This document shows positions 1 through 9,120 of a DNA stretch of 64,000 bases, one piece after another. A program made the translations under genes and the position numbers. The stretch comes from Cacajao melanocephalus. Its lineage: Eukaryota > Chordata > Mammalia > Primates > Pitheciidae. Below the pieces are notes generated by a model. That model saw only the letters and a program-made list of their open reading frames with translations. It made no database searches and was not told the DNA's origin. Numbering within the stretch: position 1 is the first letter of the stretch; every line of letters starts with the position of its first letter. The stretch lies in contig CAUYLG010048087.1 of the NCBI GenBank assembly GCA_963573385.1, positions 1-64,000 on the forward strand. The letters are read 5' to 3'.

Positions 1-886
1 TCCCATTTTTGTGGATTTATCCACCTGTCGTCTTTGTAATTGCTGACTTTCAGATTGGGTCTGAGTGAACGTCCGGCTTGTTGGTGATGAAGCTTTTTCT
101 GTTTCTTAGTTTTCCTTTGGCGGACGCCCCTTCCTCACAGAGCTCGGCCTTCCCGGGTTCAGCTGTGCTTACTGTGAAACTCTCAGTCCTCAGCGCTTCC
201 AATTGCTGTTCTCCTTGTGGGGATGGGACCAGCCGAGCCCGACTCAAAGGGCACCCAGTCACGTATACTCCGCACTGAGAAGCGGTGCGCCGTGCTGGGG
301 CGCCAGCAAAACAGCTGCGCCGGCCAAAAGAGTCACGCTGGCAACACGTGTGGCTCCTCTGCCAGGAATCTCCCAGTTTGTGGGCCACAGAAATTTGTCT
401 GAAATTGCGGCATCCACTCACTCTCTGTGCTTTCACTGGGAGCTACAATCCTGAGCTGTTGTTAATCAGCCATCTTGGATCTCTCCGCCCGGTGATGAAG
501 TATTTTCTGTTTCTTAGTTTTCCTTTGGCGGATGCCCCTTCCCTGCACAGCTGGACCTTCCCCGTTCAGCTGTGCTTACTGTGAAACTCTCAGTCCTCAG
601 CGCTTCCAATTGCTGTTCTCCTTGTGGGGATGGGACCAGCCGAGCCGGACTCAAAGGGCACCCCATCCCGTAAACTCAATGCTGAGAAGCACCATGCCGG
701 GGTGTTGGCAAAATAGCTGCGCTGGCCAAAAAGTCGCGCTGGCGACCCGTGTGGCTCCTCTGCTGGGAATCTCCCAGTCTGTGGGCAACAAAAATTTATC
801 TGAAAGTGCGGCGTCCACTCGCTCTCTGTGCTTTCACTGGGAGCTACAATACTGAGCTGTTGTTAATCAGCCATCTTGGATCTCTC
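1..886 (-). mobile_element. L1 5'UTR / promoter, minus strand, running off the left edge
   Basis: Read on the minus strand from 886 down to 1, this begins with a GATCCAAGATGGC-type start like primate L1 5' ends (YY1-type motif). It finishes with the block that precedes L1 ORF1 in older primate L1s: AAACTAAGAAACAG, then a purine-rich run, then ATAAATCCACAAAAATGG. ORF1 would therefore lie just outside the window, so this is probably the 5' end of a long L1. It is CpG-rich relative to its surroundings. The 5' half is present twice in tandem (separate entry). Subfamily (L1PB or an older L1PA) is inferred, not measured. The open frames here on both strands are not L1 ORF1 or ORF2. Confidence 0.85.
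83..886 (-). repeat. Two tandem ~400 bp units of the L1 promoter
   Basis: Unit A (83-490) and unit B (491-886) align end to end with a 408 bp period. Both start with GGTGATGAAG and end with CATCTTGGATCTCTC as read on the plus strand. They differ at scattered positions and by a few indels, by eye about 85-90% identical, but 157-239 and 564-646 are identical over 83 bp. Each unit carries its own GCCATCTTGG (YY1-type) 5' end, so two copies of the L1 start region lie in series, resembling the monomer arrays of rodent L1s. Confidence 0.9.
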
Positions 887-1217
887 TCCACATTTTCTTT
901 ATCCAGTCTGTCAATGATGGGCATTTGGGTTGATTCCATGTCTTTGCTATTGTGAATAGTGCTGCAGTGAACATGTGTGTGCATATATCTTTACAGTAGA
1001 ATGATTTATATTCCTTTGGTTATATACCCAGTAATGTGGTTGCTGGATTGAATGGTATTTCTGTCTTTAAGTTTTTGAGGAGTCTCCAAACTGTCTTCCA
1101 CAATGGTTAACCTAATTTACATTCCAACCAACAGTGTAAAAGTGTTCCTTTTTTTCCTGCAACCTTGCCAGCATCTGTTGTTTTTTGACTTTTTAATATT
1201 TGCCATTCTGACTGGTG
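887..1217 (-). mobile_element. L1 ORF2 C-terminal fragment, minus strand
   Basis: The reverse complement reads CACCAGTCAGAATGGC at its start (1217) and continues through the well-known ORF2 tail containing ACTATTCACAATAGCAAAGA to GACTGGATAAAGAAAATGTGG. It stops abruptly at the L1 5'UTR at ~886. Frameshifts and stops are present, so it is dead. The simplest reading is an older L1 interrupted by insertion of the longer L1 whose 5' end is at 886. Confidence 0.9.
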
Positions 1218-1221
1218 ACTT

Positions 1222-1395
1222 CACTAGATTCTTTACACAAATCATCTCATTTGTTTTCATAACAACCTTATAAAAAGGCATTATTAGTATTTCTAGTTTG
1301 AGAAACTGATGGTGAGAGAACACAAGTAACTCAATGTCATATGGCTAGGGTAAAAAGAAACTGCAATTAAAGCCAAGCCTTTTCACTGTGCCTTG
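1222..1395 (-). mobile_element. MIR, minus strand
   Basis: Contains the MIR core in reverse complement: ATCTCATTTG..ATAACAACCTTATAAAAAGG..ATTATTAGTATTTCTAGTTTGAGAAACTGA, then AGTAACTCAATGTCATATGGCTAG. Strongly diverged, as expected for this mammal-wide tRNA-derived SINE. Confidence 0.75.
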
Positions 1396-1463
1396 CTGGT
1401 ACCTAATTCATTGGTTGAAATAAACACAAATAAAAATTTGAATTTAATTTTTTAAAAAAAGCA

Positions 1464-1612
1464 GGAATGGGTACAGTGGCACACATCTGTAATCCCCGTG
1501 CTTTGGGAGGGTAAGGAGGTGGGATCATCTGAGCTCAGGAGGTCCAAGTTACAGTGAACCATGATTGCATCACTGCCCTCCAGCCTAAGTGACAGAGTAA
1601 GACCCTGTCTCA
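1464..1612 (+). mobile_element. Alu right-monomer-like element (FRAM or deleted AluJ)
   Basis: Begins like an Alu arm (GGTACAGTGGCACACATCTGTAATCCC) and passes directly into right-arm sequence (TTACAGTGAACCATGATTGCATCACTG, CAGCCTAAGTGACAGAGTAAGACCCTGTCTC). At ~150 bp it is a single monomer. Divergence suggests an old free monomer or AluJ-age copy. Confidence 0.8.
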
Positions 1613-1875
1613 ACAACTTCAACAGTGACAACAACATTTATTAATAATGTTATCAAAATGTTTCTCTGTGGCAAACATGGTTCTAGGCCTCAGACGGCTA
1701 CTGGCCTATCACAATCATGGGTTGGCACATCATATATTTGGATCTGGATGGTTTACTTCTCATCGCCACTACCCCACCCCTATCCCTCACCAAGTCTTAT
1801 CTGCAGTGGACTAAACTTTCCCAATACTTCAGCCACTTTCAGCATTTCATGGAGAATTTTTCCTTTTCTCCTTTA
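1613..1875. other. Unassigned spacer
   Basis: About 260 bp with no repeat family or gene that I recognise. The ORFs across it run into the neighbouring Alu. Confidence 0.5.
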
Positions 1876-2151
1876 AAAAAAATTTTTTTGTGGGGGACGT
1901 GTTTTACTTTGTCATTCAGGTTAGAGTGCAGTGGTGCCATCACTGCTTACTGCAGCCTTGACCTCCCAGGCTCAAGTGATCCTCTTGCCTCAGTCTCAGC
2001 TGGGACTACAGGCATGCACCTGGCAAAAAAAAAAAAAAAAAAAAAAAAAAAAGAATTGTAGGCTGGTCTTGAACTCCTGGCCTCAAGTAATTCTCCCACC
2101 TTGGCCTTCCAAATTACTGAGATTATAGGCATGAGCCACCACAATCGGCCT
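1876..2151 (-). mobile_element. AluJ-type Alu, minus strand, with an A28 tract in the middle
   Basis: Antisense Alu: TTTGTCATTCAGGTTAGAGTGCAGTGG, then ACTGCAGCCTTGACCTCCCAGGCTCAAG, and on the far side of the middle GGCTGGTCTTGAACTCCTGGCCTC up to GCCACCACAATCGGCC. The linker between the two arms, which should read T-rich on this strand (CTAATTTTT), is replaced by 28 A residues (2025-2052). Confidence 0.9.
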
Positions 2152-2683
2152 ACGATGTTTCCTTGAATTACTTTTACTTTTATTTTGGCTTCTTCTCAGT
2201 ATTTCTAAAACTTTCATTTTTTATGTCTTTTTAACAATGTAGTATCTTAACCAAAACATAAAATTGAAATACTATATGCAAAACTAATAAAAATAAAAGA
2301 ACTTGCCAATATTGCAATGAATATTATTTTCCTTTTAGAAACTTACATATCAAATTGACAATATAAATGAGTGAGGAAAGCGAATAAGAGTAATAGGATC
2401 AATAAGCTTCATACAACTAACAGGTATATCTTAATTGTTTTTAACTCTAAAAAGTAAATAAATAACATATTTTAAAACACATTTTAAACTGACAAAAAAT
2501 GATCTTTATTAGGTCGAAAATACAAATCTCAGTATAGTCTCCAAAACAGAAATGATATAGACTTAAAATTGAATCAAGTGGTAACAAAGTTAGATAATTA
2601 AAAACTAAAGAATTATCAAATATCATGTCTTGAAAGATTATAACACACACTTCTAAATAAGTCTTGAAATAATTAAACAAATA
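2152..2683. other. AT-rich spacer, nothing recognised
   Basis: No gene or confident repeat seen. The sequence is strongly AT-rich with short ORFs only. Confidence 0.5.
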
Positions 2684-2716
2684 TGTGTGTGTGTGTGTGC
2701 ACGTGTGTGTGTGTTT
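2684..2716. repeat. (TG)n microsatellite with a GCAC interruption
   Basis: Alternating TG over about 30 bp, interrupted once by GCACG. Likely polymorphic; Z-DNA-prone. Confidence 0.9.
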
Positions 2717-4079
2717 ATATAAATGAAATTGCTAACTATTTGGAAATGTGAAGTATTAAGAGCACTACAACACCCCTTGCAGAATGAAGTTAAGGTGGCA
2801 TCAGGAAAACACTTACAATGGTAAGAGCAAACACAGATAAGAGAAAACAATTAAAATAACCCAAGTGTAAAGTAAGTTTAGAAGGGTAGGAGCACAACAA
2901 AAGAAAATCAACTGGGTGGGTACCTTAATAAAGATAAAAGTGTAAATTAATCACACTATATAAAATGGAATGCCCCGAAAAGAATATGAGACACCACCTG
3001 CCATTGACAAGGACAAAATATCTCCCTCCAGGTTCTAAATTTGCTGGTGCCATTGGTCACATTTTTGTTAGATTCCAGGATATTGTTGTCCTATCTGCTG
3101 TAAACAGAGACAAGCATAGTGACTCTTCAACTGGTATTTTTTTGACTTGGTATTCAATTGATATTTTGAATTCCAATATACGAGGAAAGCTTAAAAATAA
3201 GTATTCTGTCCATTAATGAATTTTAAACCCCAGGGATTTCAGTTGTTAAAGACCTTGCTTTATTATCACCCATGAAAATTAGTATTCAGAAAGAATTTTG
3301 AAAACTAATTATTCTTAAGTTCGATAATCATAATTTGGGGGATTAATTTTTAACAATCATTGTTCCAAAGATATTTCCACAGAATACATTGGTGCTATTA
3401 AATGTTTTTATGTATCTATTTCCCTTCTCAAAAGGTCTTCCTTTAAGACATTTTTTCCTACAGAGACATTTCACTTTAACATGAAAGTCATATTGTGTCT
3501 CCTCTAGAATATTCGCAGATGATTGTCTTCATTTATCAGGAACACATATTTAAACCATTTGCACTATTTCAGTTTTCCTTGTGAAGCAGAAGTATTCATC
3601 ATACTAGTTGAGGCTTATATTACCCTGTAGCAAAGCAATTTATCATATCCCTACATCAGCAACTTCTTTGATTATTAAAATTCTCTTGCAGAGGTACACT
3701 TAGCTGCATACAAGCTGCTATCTAATGAATTTTCTTTATTATTTGACCTGAAGTGCAGGGAAACTATATATTAAGGCATATTATTCAAAATCAGTAATGG
3801 AGGATGCAGAACCAGATTAATTAAACTCATATCTGGAAATACCTTGGCAGAATTTGATACTTTGCATATATATGCGAACAACCCTCAGGAAATACCAGTG
3901 TGAATCATTTTTTCTCCTTTAGAAACAATTTTTATTTCCCAAATTTAGTCTGCTGTAAATGGTAATTTGTGAAGTTCCAGAATTATTGGTTCAATTTTGA
4001 ATAGTAATTATAATTAAGGGGATGTGTAACTGACTCAAGTTACTAATGACCACTCTCTTCCTAATTATTCAATCTTATT
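2717..4079. other. AT-rich stretch without recognisable gene or repeat
   Basis: Read through on both strands. No Alu, L1 end, MIR core or LTR terminus could be identified. An 83-codon plus-strand ORF (2965-3216) shows no recognisable domain and is most likely chance. Confidence 0.5.
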
Positions 4080-4200
4080 TTAGTTAATATTTATTAAGTG
4101 TTCCTTTGTCAGCCTAGCACTGTCCTGGTTTCTTTCAGAGATGTCAAAGAGGTTTATACATTGCTTCTGGCTTCCAGGAGTTTGCAATCTAATTGGAGAG
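4080..4200 (-). mobile_element. L2 3' end (or MIR tail), minus strand
   Basis: TTAATATTTATTAAGTGTTCCTTTGTCAGCCTAGCACTGTCCTGG followed by CAGGAGTTTGCAATCTAATTGGAG is a diverged version of the antisense L2 3' end (ATTTATTGAGCACCTACTATGTGCCAGGCACTGT..GGAGCTTACAATCTAG). Confidence 0.65.
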
Positions 4201-4618
4201 GGAAGATTCACCCATGGAAACTATACAGGCATCTAATTTCTCTTGCATATGATATCTCTAAAAGCCAACTTTAGATTTATTATCCAAAAAATATGATTTC
4301 AGGTTTCCAAGGGTAGCCTAAAGGATCACACCTCAATGTTCAATTCTTTACATCAATTCTGCTTGCATCATGGTGGCTAACTACCTATTGGATAAGGCAA
4401 TTGACATAATGATGCCCAGATTTTAGGAGTAGAGAAATAAACTGCACCTCTTGGTGGAGTTGCAAAAGTTTCAGCATAAAAAGATAATCACCCATCGCAA
4501 TGTGAGCCTTCCATTGCGATTAAAACCAGAGTTTCTGAAGGTGAAAGAACAGAGAATTTTTTAAAAATCATTTTAGGTGACTCCAGTCTGTGACCAAGTT
4601 GAGGGCCAACTATTTTGA
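4201..4618. other. Spacer with a possible old LTR-like remnant and a small hairpin
   Basis: Mostly unassigned. The segment AAACTGCACCTCTTGGTGGAGTTGCAAAAG near 4439 resembles the interior of an old LTR-like repeat also suspected at 58.1 kb, but the match is short. A perfect 9 bp inverted repeat (ATCGCAATG, 4494-4502; CATTGCGAT, 4512-4520) sits here. Confidence 0.4.
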
Positions 4619-4812
4619 CCAGTGCTTCTCAAACTCTAGTGTGCATCAGAATCACCTGAAAATCTTGTTAACCTACAGATTTGTGAACTCCATCCCCAGG
4701 GACACTGATTCAATACCTGTGGGGTTAGGGCCTGACACTTTGTGGCTCTAACAAGCTCCCAGGTAATGCTGATACTACAGGACCTTTATCTACATTTTGA
4801 TTAGCATTCAGT
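4619..4812 (-). mobile_element. MER5A (hAT-Charlie MITE), minus strand
   Basis: CCAGTGCTTCTCAAACTCTAGTGTGCATCAGAATCACCTG, then CTGATTCAATACCTGTGGGGTTAGGGCCTGA, then CTAACAAGCTCCCAGGTAATGCTGAT follows the MER5A consensus in reverse complement. Its far terminal repeat is degraded. Confidence 0.85.
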
Positions 4813-5443
4813 TAAACCATGCTGCAAAATCAATTACATTTATGATATGTATGTAATATGCTTCTTTTCATTTGGCTGAATTCCTGTTCGCAGTTGGTCA
4901 GTTTTACAAGTAGGAAAAGTTAAACCTCCCATACTATGTACAGGGACCAATCTTACCATATGACCAGCAAAAGGGGGAGAAGTCCCTCATCAATAGTTCA
5001 AAGTTGAATATTTGAGCATCATGGGACACGTGATACTGCCCTGCATTAACTTCCTGCCTTGTTTCTTATAACTTACTTCCTGGGCTCTCTCTATGACTCT
5101 TTTCTTCATTCTGTGACTGCATTGTGGCTGTTTTATTCTTGGTACACCCCCCAATCCATCCCTCTGTTCCCAGACTGGGAATTGAGATCTTGCCTTGTTC
5201 TCCACATTGATTTAAAGAACTAAGCCTTCCCAGTGGCTTTCTGCCTGCCACTATTACACATCCAACTTGCCAACTTCATACTGTATTTGCCTCTTGGTTT
5301 TCTCTTTGTGCTGGTTGTTTTCCTTTGGTTCTCCCTAGACCCACATTCCCCCTTTCTCTGCTCTGTTCTTGCTTCAGAGGTTGATTTCTTATGTAATATA
5401 TTATATTCCCAGGGATTTCTTGCTGCCTGGTTTCCTATACACA
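4813..5443. other. Spacer, nothing recognised
   Basis: About 630 bp, pyrimidine-rich on the plus strand toward its right end. Overlapping short ORFs on both strands show no domains. Confidence 0.5.
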
Positions 5444-5823
5444 AGTGGTTCTCAGAGTAAAGTTCTTGGACCAGCAGCAGCACTACCATCACCTGGAATC
5501 TTTTTTTTTAATTATTATTAGAACTATAAATCCAGGTGGGCTTTGTGGCTTATGCTTGTAATCCCAGCACAATGGGACACCAAAACAGGAGAATTGCTTG
5601 AGGCCAGGCGTTTGAGACCAGCCTGGGCAAAATAGCAAGAGCCCCATCTCTACCAAAAAAAAAAAAAAAAGAAAAGAAAAGAAAGAAAATTAGATAGAAC
5701 TAAAAATCTGGGGGCACCACCTCAAGATTAGTAAATCAGAAACTCAGTAGGTGAGGCCCAGCAATCTGTACTTCAACCAGCTGTTTGATGACTCTGATGC
5801 ATACTAACATTCGAGAACCACTG
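5444..5823 (+). mobile_element. MER5A element split by an Alu monomer
   Basis: The left half runs AGTGGTTCTCAGAGTAAAG..GGACCAGCAGCAGCACTACCATCACCTGGAATC. The right half runs ATCTGGGGGCACCACCTCAAGATTAGTAAATCAGAAACTCAGTAGGTGAGGCCCAGCAATCTGTA to TTCGAGAACCACTG. Terminal inverted repeats (AGTGGTTCTC / GAGAACCACT) are intact enough to define both ends. The interior is interrupted at 5532-5694. Confidence 0.92.
5532..5694 (+). mobile_element. Alu left monomer (FLAM-like) inside MER5A
   Basis: Single left arm: GGGCTTTGTGGCTTATGCTTGTAATCCCAGCAC to AGACCAGCCTGGGCAAAATAGCAAG..CCCATCTCTAC, then an A/GAAAA tail. It is flanked by a 13 bp target-site duplication, TAGAACTATAAAT at 5519-5531 and TAGAACTAAAAAT at 5695-5707 (one mismatch), showing it jumped into the pre-existing MER5A. 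Confidence 0.9.
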
Positions 5824-6420
5824 ACATAGGATAGGGCCGAGGCCAGGCACTGGCAGCAGGTCTATGTATAGACAGAGAGTAGGAGGTCTATTTCTTCCCT
5901 GATTCCTTCCTGCTCTAGGCTGCATTTTCTTACAGAGTTTGCATGCCTCCACAACTTACAGCTCTTACCAGACAGCCTTTACTCCAAAGTTTCATTTCAC
6001 TCTGGTCTCCAATAACATTATTCCCTCCTCTCTACTCTTTAAGCTTAAGAGTGGTAACAGCTTCCTGCCATTCCTGGGGTCTAGGCCTCAACATCTATTT
6101 TTCTTTCCTTTAACCTGTTTACATAACAGTAAATATTCCTTTTCTTAATGTCTCCTAAACTATTGGTTAGATTCTGTTTCCTGCTGCCACCCTCAGGCAC
6201 TGCTGCCTTTCCTAGCCTTCTTTATCCTGAGTCCTCTCACCTAAGACCTAGCTCAAATCACAATGAATAATAAAGTTGGAATAAATGCTGCTTACATAAA
6301 GGTTTGGTTTCTTGCAAAGGCAGTCTTGAAAGCATAAAGGTGTTACAGTTCATGAAGCCAGGAAAACAGAGCCTTTCCTAGAGTTCTCGAAATCTCATTG
6401 CACAGGCAGCTTCTCAGTGA
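5824..6420. other. Spacer, nothing confident
   Basis: Pyrimidine-rich sequence without a consensus I can place. A 69-codon plus ORF lies inside but has no domain features. Confidence 0.45.
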
Positions 6421-6424
6421 GTAT

Positions 6425-6540
6425 GCACACGCACCATGACATACATGTATTGTGTGTGCATGATGTATGTGCTGTGTATAAGTATGCATGCATGAAAGGG
6501 ATGGGGGGAGAAAAAAAGAAAGGAAGAAAGAAAAAAAATA
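6425..6540. repeat. Degenerate (TGCA/TGTA) tract and adjoining (GAAA)n purine tract
   Basis: 6425-6497 is a mixture of TG, CA and TGCATG words. 6511-6540 is AGAAA/GGAAG purine repeat. Both are simple sequence. Confidence 0.75.
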
Positions 6541-6792
6541 AGCATCAAGATTTCCTGGCAAAATGAGAAATGAAACCCTGCTAATCTCCTGGCAGCTGCT
6601 TTGGATGTCAGAAATGGATTTTTTGACAGAAAAAATCAATGGCATCTGGTTTGAAGGGCTCTTCTTTTTGGGGAAAAGAAGAAAAAGTGAGACTTAGCAA
6701 GAATGTGAACTAGATCATAAACCCAAATGGGTAGTAATGAAGATGGTATGCTTCCAGCTTCAGTGGTCTTGCCTGGTCAGCAATGTTGTACT

Positions 6793-7141
6793 TTTTTGTT
6801 GTTGTTTGTTTTGTTTTGTTTTGTTTTCTTTGTTTTTATTTACGTTTATTCGTTTATTTATTTTGAAACAGAGTCTCGTTCTGTCACCCAGGCTGGAGTA
6901 CAGTGGCTTGATTATGGCTCACTGCAGTCTTGACCTCCTGTGCTCATGCAATCCTCCCACCTCAGCCTCCCGAGTCGCTGTGTCTGACTACAGGTGCATG
7001 CCTAGCTAATTTTTAATTTTTTGTAGAGACTGGCTCTCACCATGTTACTCAGGATGGTCTTGAATTCCTGACGTCAAGTGATCTTCTTTCCTTGGTGTCC
7101 TAAAGTACTGGGATTATAGGCATGTACCACTGCGACTGGTC
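6793..7141 (-). mobile_element. AluJ-type Alu, minus strand, with an expanded T-rich tail
   Basis: The tail (TTTTG)n/(TTTA)n spans about 6793-6865. It is followed by GAGTCTCGTTCTGTCACCCAGGCTGGAGTACAGTGG, ATTATGGCTCACTGCAGTCTTGACC, and ends with GGGATTATAGGCATGTACCACTGCGACTGG. GC-to-AT decay at CpG sites suits AluJ age. Confidence 0.93.
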
Positions 7142-7367
7142 TTGTTTCATTTTTAATCTTTTCAATGTGAAAGCCCTCAGGTGGTCAGAGGTAATAATAA
7201 ATACACAGCATTTACCTTGAGGCAGGCCACAAGTGGCAAAAAAAATGAACAAGGCACCACACAGGTGAGAAATGGTCTTAAACATACTCAGTTTAACTAT
7301 GAGATTGACTTTAGCTTAGGATCGAGGTAAGGAAGAGCTGTAGGTACACAAAGTTGGTCTTCTAAAC
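7142..7367. other. Spacer between two Alus
   Basis: About 225 bp, no feature recognised. With the flanking opposite-strand Alus it forms an inverted Alu pair that could fold in RNA. Confidence 0.5.
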
Positions 7368-7379
7368 TTTGTATAATCA

Positions 7380-7665
7380 GGCCAGGTGTGGTGCCTCATG
7401 CCTGTAATCCCAGTACATTGGGAGGTCAAGGTGGGTAGATCACTTGAGCTCAGGAGTTTGAGATGAGTCTGGACAAAATGGTGAAAGCCTGTCTCTACCA
7501 AAATACCAAAAAAATAGCATAGTGACATGGTTCCATTACTCAAGAGGCTGAGATGAGAGGATTGCTTGAGCCCAGGAAGCGGAGCTTGCAGCGAGCTGAG
7601 ATGGTACCACTGCACTCCAGCCTGGCCAACAGAGCAAGACCCCGTCTCAAACAATATTAATAAAA
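7380..7665 (+). mobile_element. AluJ, plus strand, full length
   Basis: GGCCAGGTGTGGTGCCTCATGCCTGTAATCCC to CTGCACTCCAGCCTGGCCAACAGAGCAAGACCCCGTCTC, both arms present. Target-site duplication TTTGTATAATCA (7368-7379) and TTTCTATAATCA (7666-7677). The 168-codon minus-strand ORF across it is antisense Alu translation. Confidence 0.95.
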
Positions 7666-7739
7666 TTTCTATAATCAAAGCATTTTTTTCTGATACACAC
7701 CACCAATACTTACAAAGATAAAGACCTTTTCTCCTAAGA

Positions 7740-7862
7740 ATAGTAAACAAAGTAGTTACAATTATGATTCCCATTTCATAGGTGAGAAATTTGAACGCAG
7801 GCAAGGAACGCTCTAGCAGCAAACATCTAGCAGGAGATGCAGAGAAAAGGAAATTACTCTCA
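7740..7862 (-). mobile_element. MIR fragment, minus strand
   Basis: ATTATGATTCCCATTTCATAGGTGAGAAATTTGAACGCAGGCAAG resembles the antisense MIR core (ATTATTATCCCCATTTTACAGATGAGGAAACTGAGG). Short and diverged. Confidence 0.5.
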
Positions 7863-8002
7863 CAGTATGTGAAAGCATCATCTTTTACAGACTTGCATAT
7901 GCTTTTTCAGAACAATCTATGTGTTTTTGCTTTGTTTGTTTGTTTCTTAATTAACCAGGGTCTTTATTTTAGCTTTAGTGTGCACATATTTCTTATGACA
8001 AT

Positions 8003-8170
8003 GTATTTTTTAAAATTTTTGAATTGTGGTAAAAAACGCATAATATAAAATTTATCCCTTGTCTATTTTTAAGCAATGTTAAATATATTCATGCTTTTGT
8101 GCAACCAACTTCCAGAACTATTCCATTTTCAGAAAACTGAAATCCTGTACAAGTCCCCCCTCCCTGTGTT
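8003..8170 (-). mobile_element. Old L1 (L1M class) 3'UTR fragment, minus strand
   Basis: GAATTGTGGTAAAAAACGCATAATATAAAATTTATC, then TTAAATATATTCATGCTTTTGTGCAACCAACTTCCAGAAC, then CTGAAATCCTGTAC matches the antisense L1M 3'UTR pattern (ATTGTGGTAAAATATACATAAC, TTGTGCAACCATCACC). Confidence 0.75.
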
Positions 8171-8937
8171 TTTAAAGCCTATATCAAATGTCTTCTTTTT
8201 AAAAATTCAAATTTTATGTTCTTGAGTGTTTAACTTTATCATGTATTATAAATAACCCACCAGAATTAATGCAGATTTTAAATAAATATTTCTCTCTACT
8301 AAGATACTTTTTTTAAACAAGTGTTCTTTAAACTTAACTCTGCAAAACCACGTCTACAATGGTGAGCAAAGCAGATGTATTTTTCCAATGATGGGGCAAA
8401 ACGTGTGATGCAGTGAGGCTAACATTGACCGTAATGATGATAATAACATTGACTGGCACAACACTATATATAATAAGGAGGAATAGCAATGCTGTAGATC
8501 CCAGGGTTCTCAAGGGATTTTATGAAATGGTACCTCTTAAGTCCAACCCTCAAATTTATAATTGAACATATCAAGGACAGACTTTGCCGATCTATTTTAA
8601 TAGTATCTTCACCTGCTCTAGAGGCCTGGCTCCGTGTAACCTAGCCCTGATCCTCAGAATCTTAGGGTTGCCTTTGGCAGATCCACTTTGCAAAGCTATA
8701 GAACTGAACTTCAGTCTGGGGCCAGGGGGATTTGAATTTCAGGAGACGTGAACTTCGCATGGTGTCTAACGGAGCCCAAGAATATGAACACAATTCTCAG
8801 ATGACTCACCCCATTTGCTACTAAAGACTTACAGTGCTTCTCATATCACCATGGATAATTATTACTTGCTTCCCCAGCCCACATATTAGCCACTTATTTT
8901 TTTAAAGACAAAACAATAGCAACAAAACCTGGCTTTT
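8171..8937. other. Spacer, nothing recognised
   Basis: No gene or repeat that I can support in these ~770 bp. Confidence 0.5.
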
Positions 8938-9120
8938 GAGATGTTTAAGAGCATAGATACTGGCTCTCATACTTGTGTGACCTTGTGCAAGTTATATAAT
9001 GTCAGTATCCTAATCTAGATTATTGACTAAGCTAGTTCCTATACATAAAGATTGTAGAATAATTTCTGGGTCACTGTATAGATCTCGTAAAAATACATAA
9101 GTATTTTCTACTGGAGGCTC
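8938..9120 (+). mobile_element. MIR, plus strand
   Basis: TGTTTAAGAGCATAGATACTGGCTCTCATACTTGTGTGACCTTGTGCAAGTTATATAATGTCAGTATCCTAATCT follows MIR (TTAAGAGC..CTTGGGCAAGTTACTTAA..CAGTTTCCTCATCT). Confidence 0.75.

Noticed and set aside
50..436. 128-codon minus-strand ORF in the L1 5'UTR, and antisense ORFs on the plus strand (possible ORF0 analogue)
   Set aside because: The minus ORF is 5'UTR, not ORF1. Primate ORF0 is known from younger L1PA families and I cannot show that any plus-strand frame here corresponds to it.
7316..7822. 168-codon minus-strand ORF
   Set aside because: Its middle is antisense Alu translation (FETGSCSVGQAGVQW-type phrase); the ends are unsupported.
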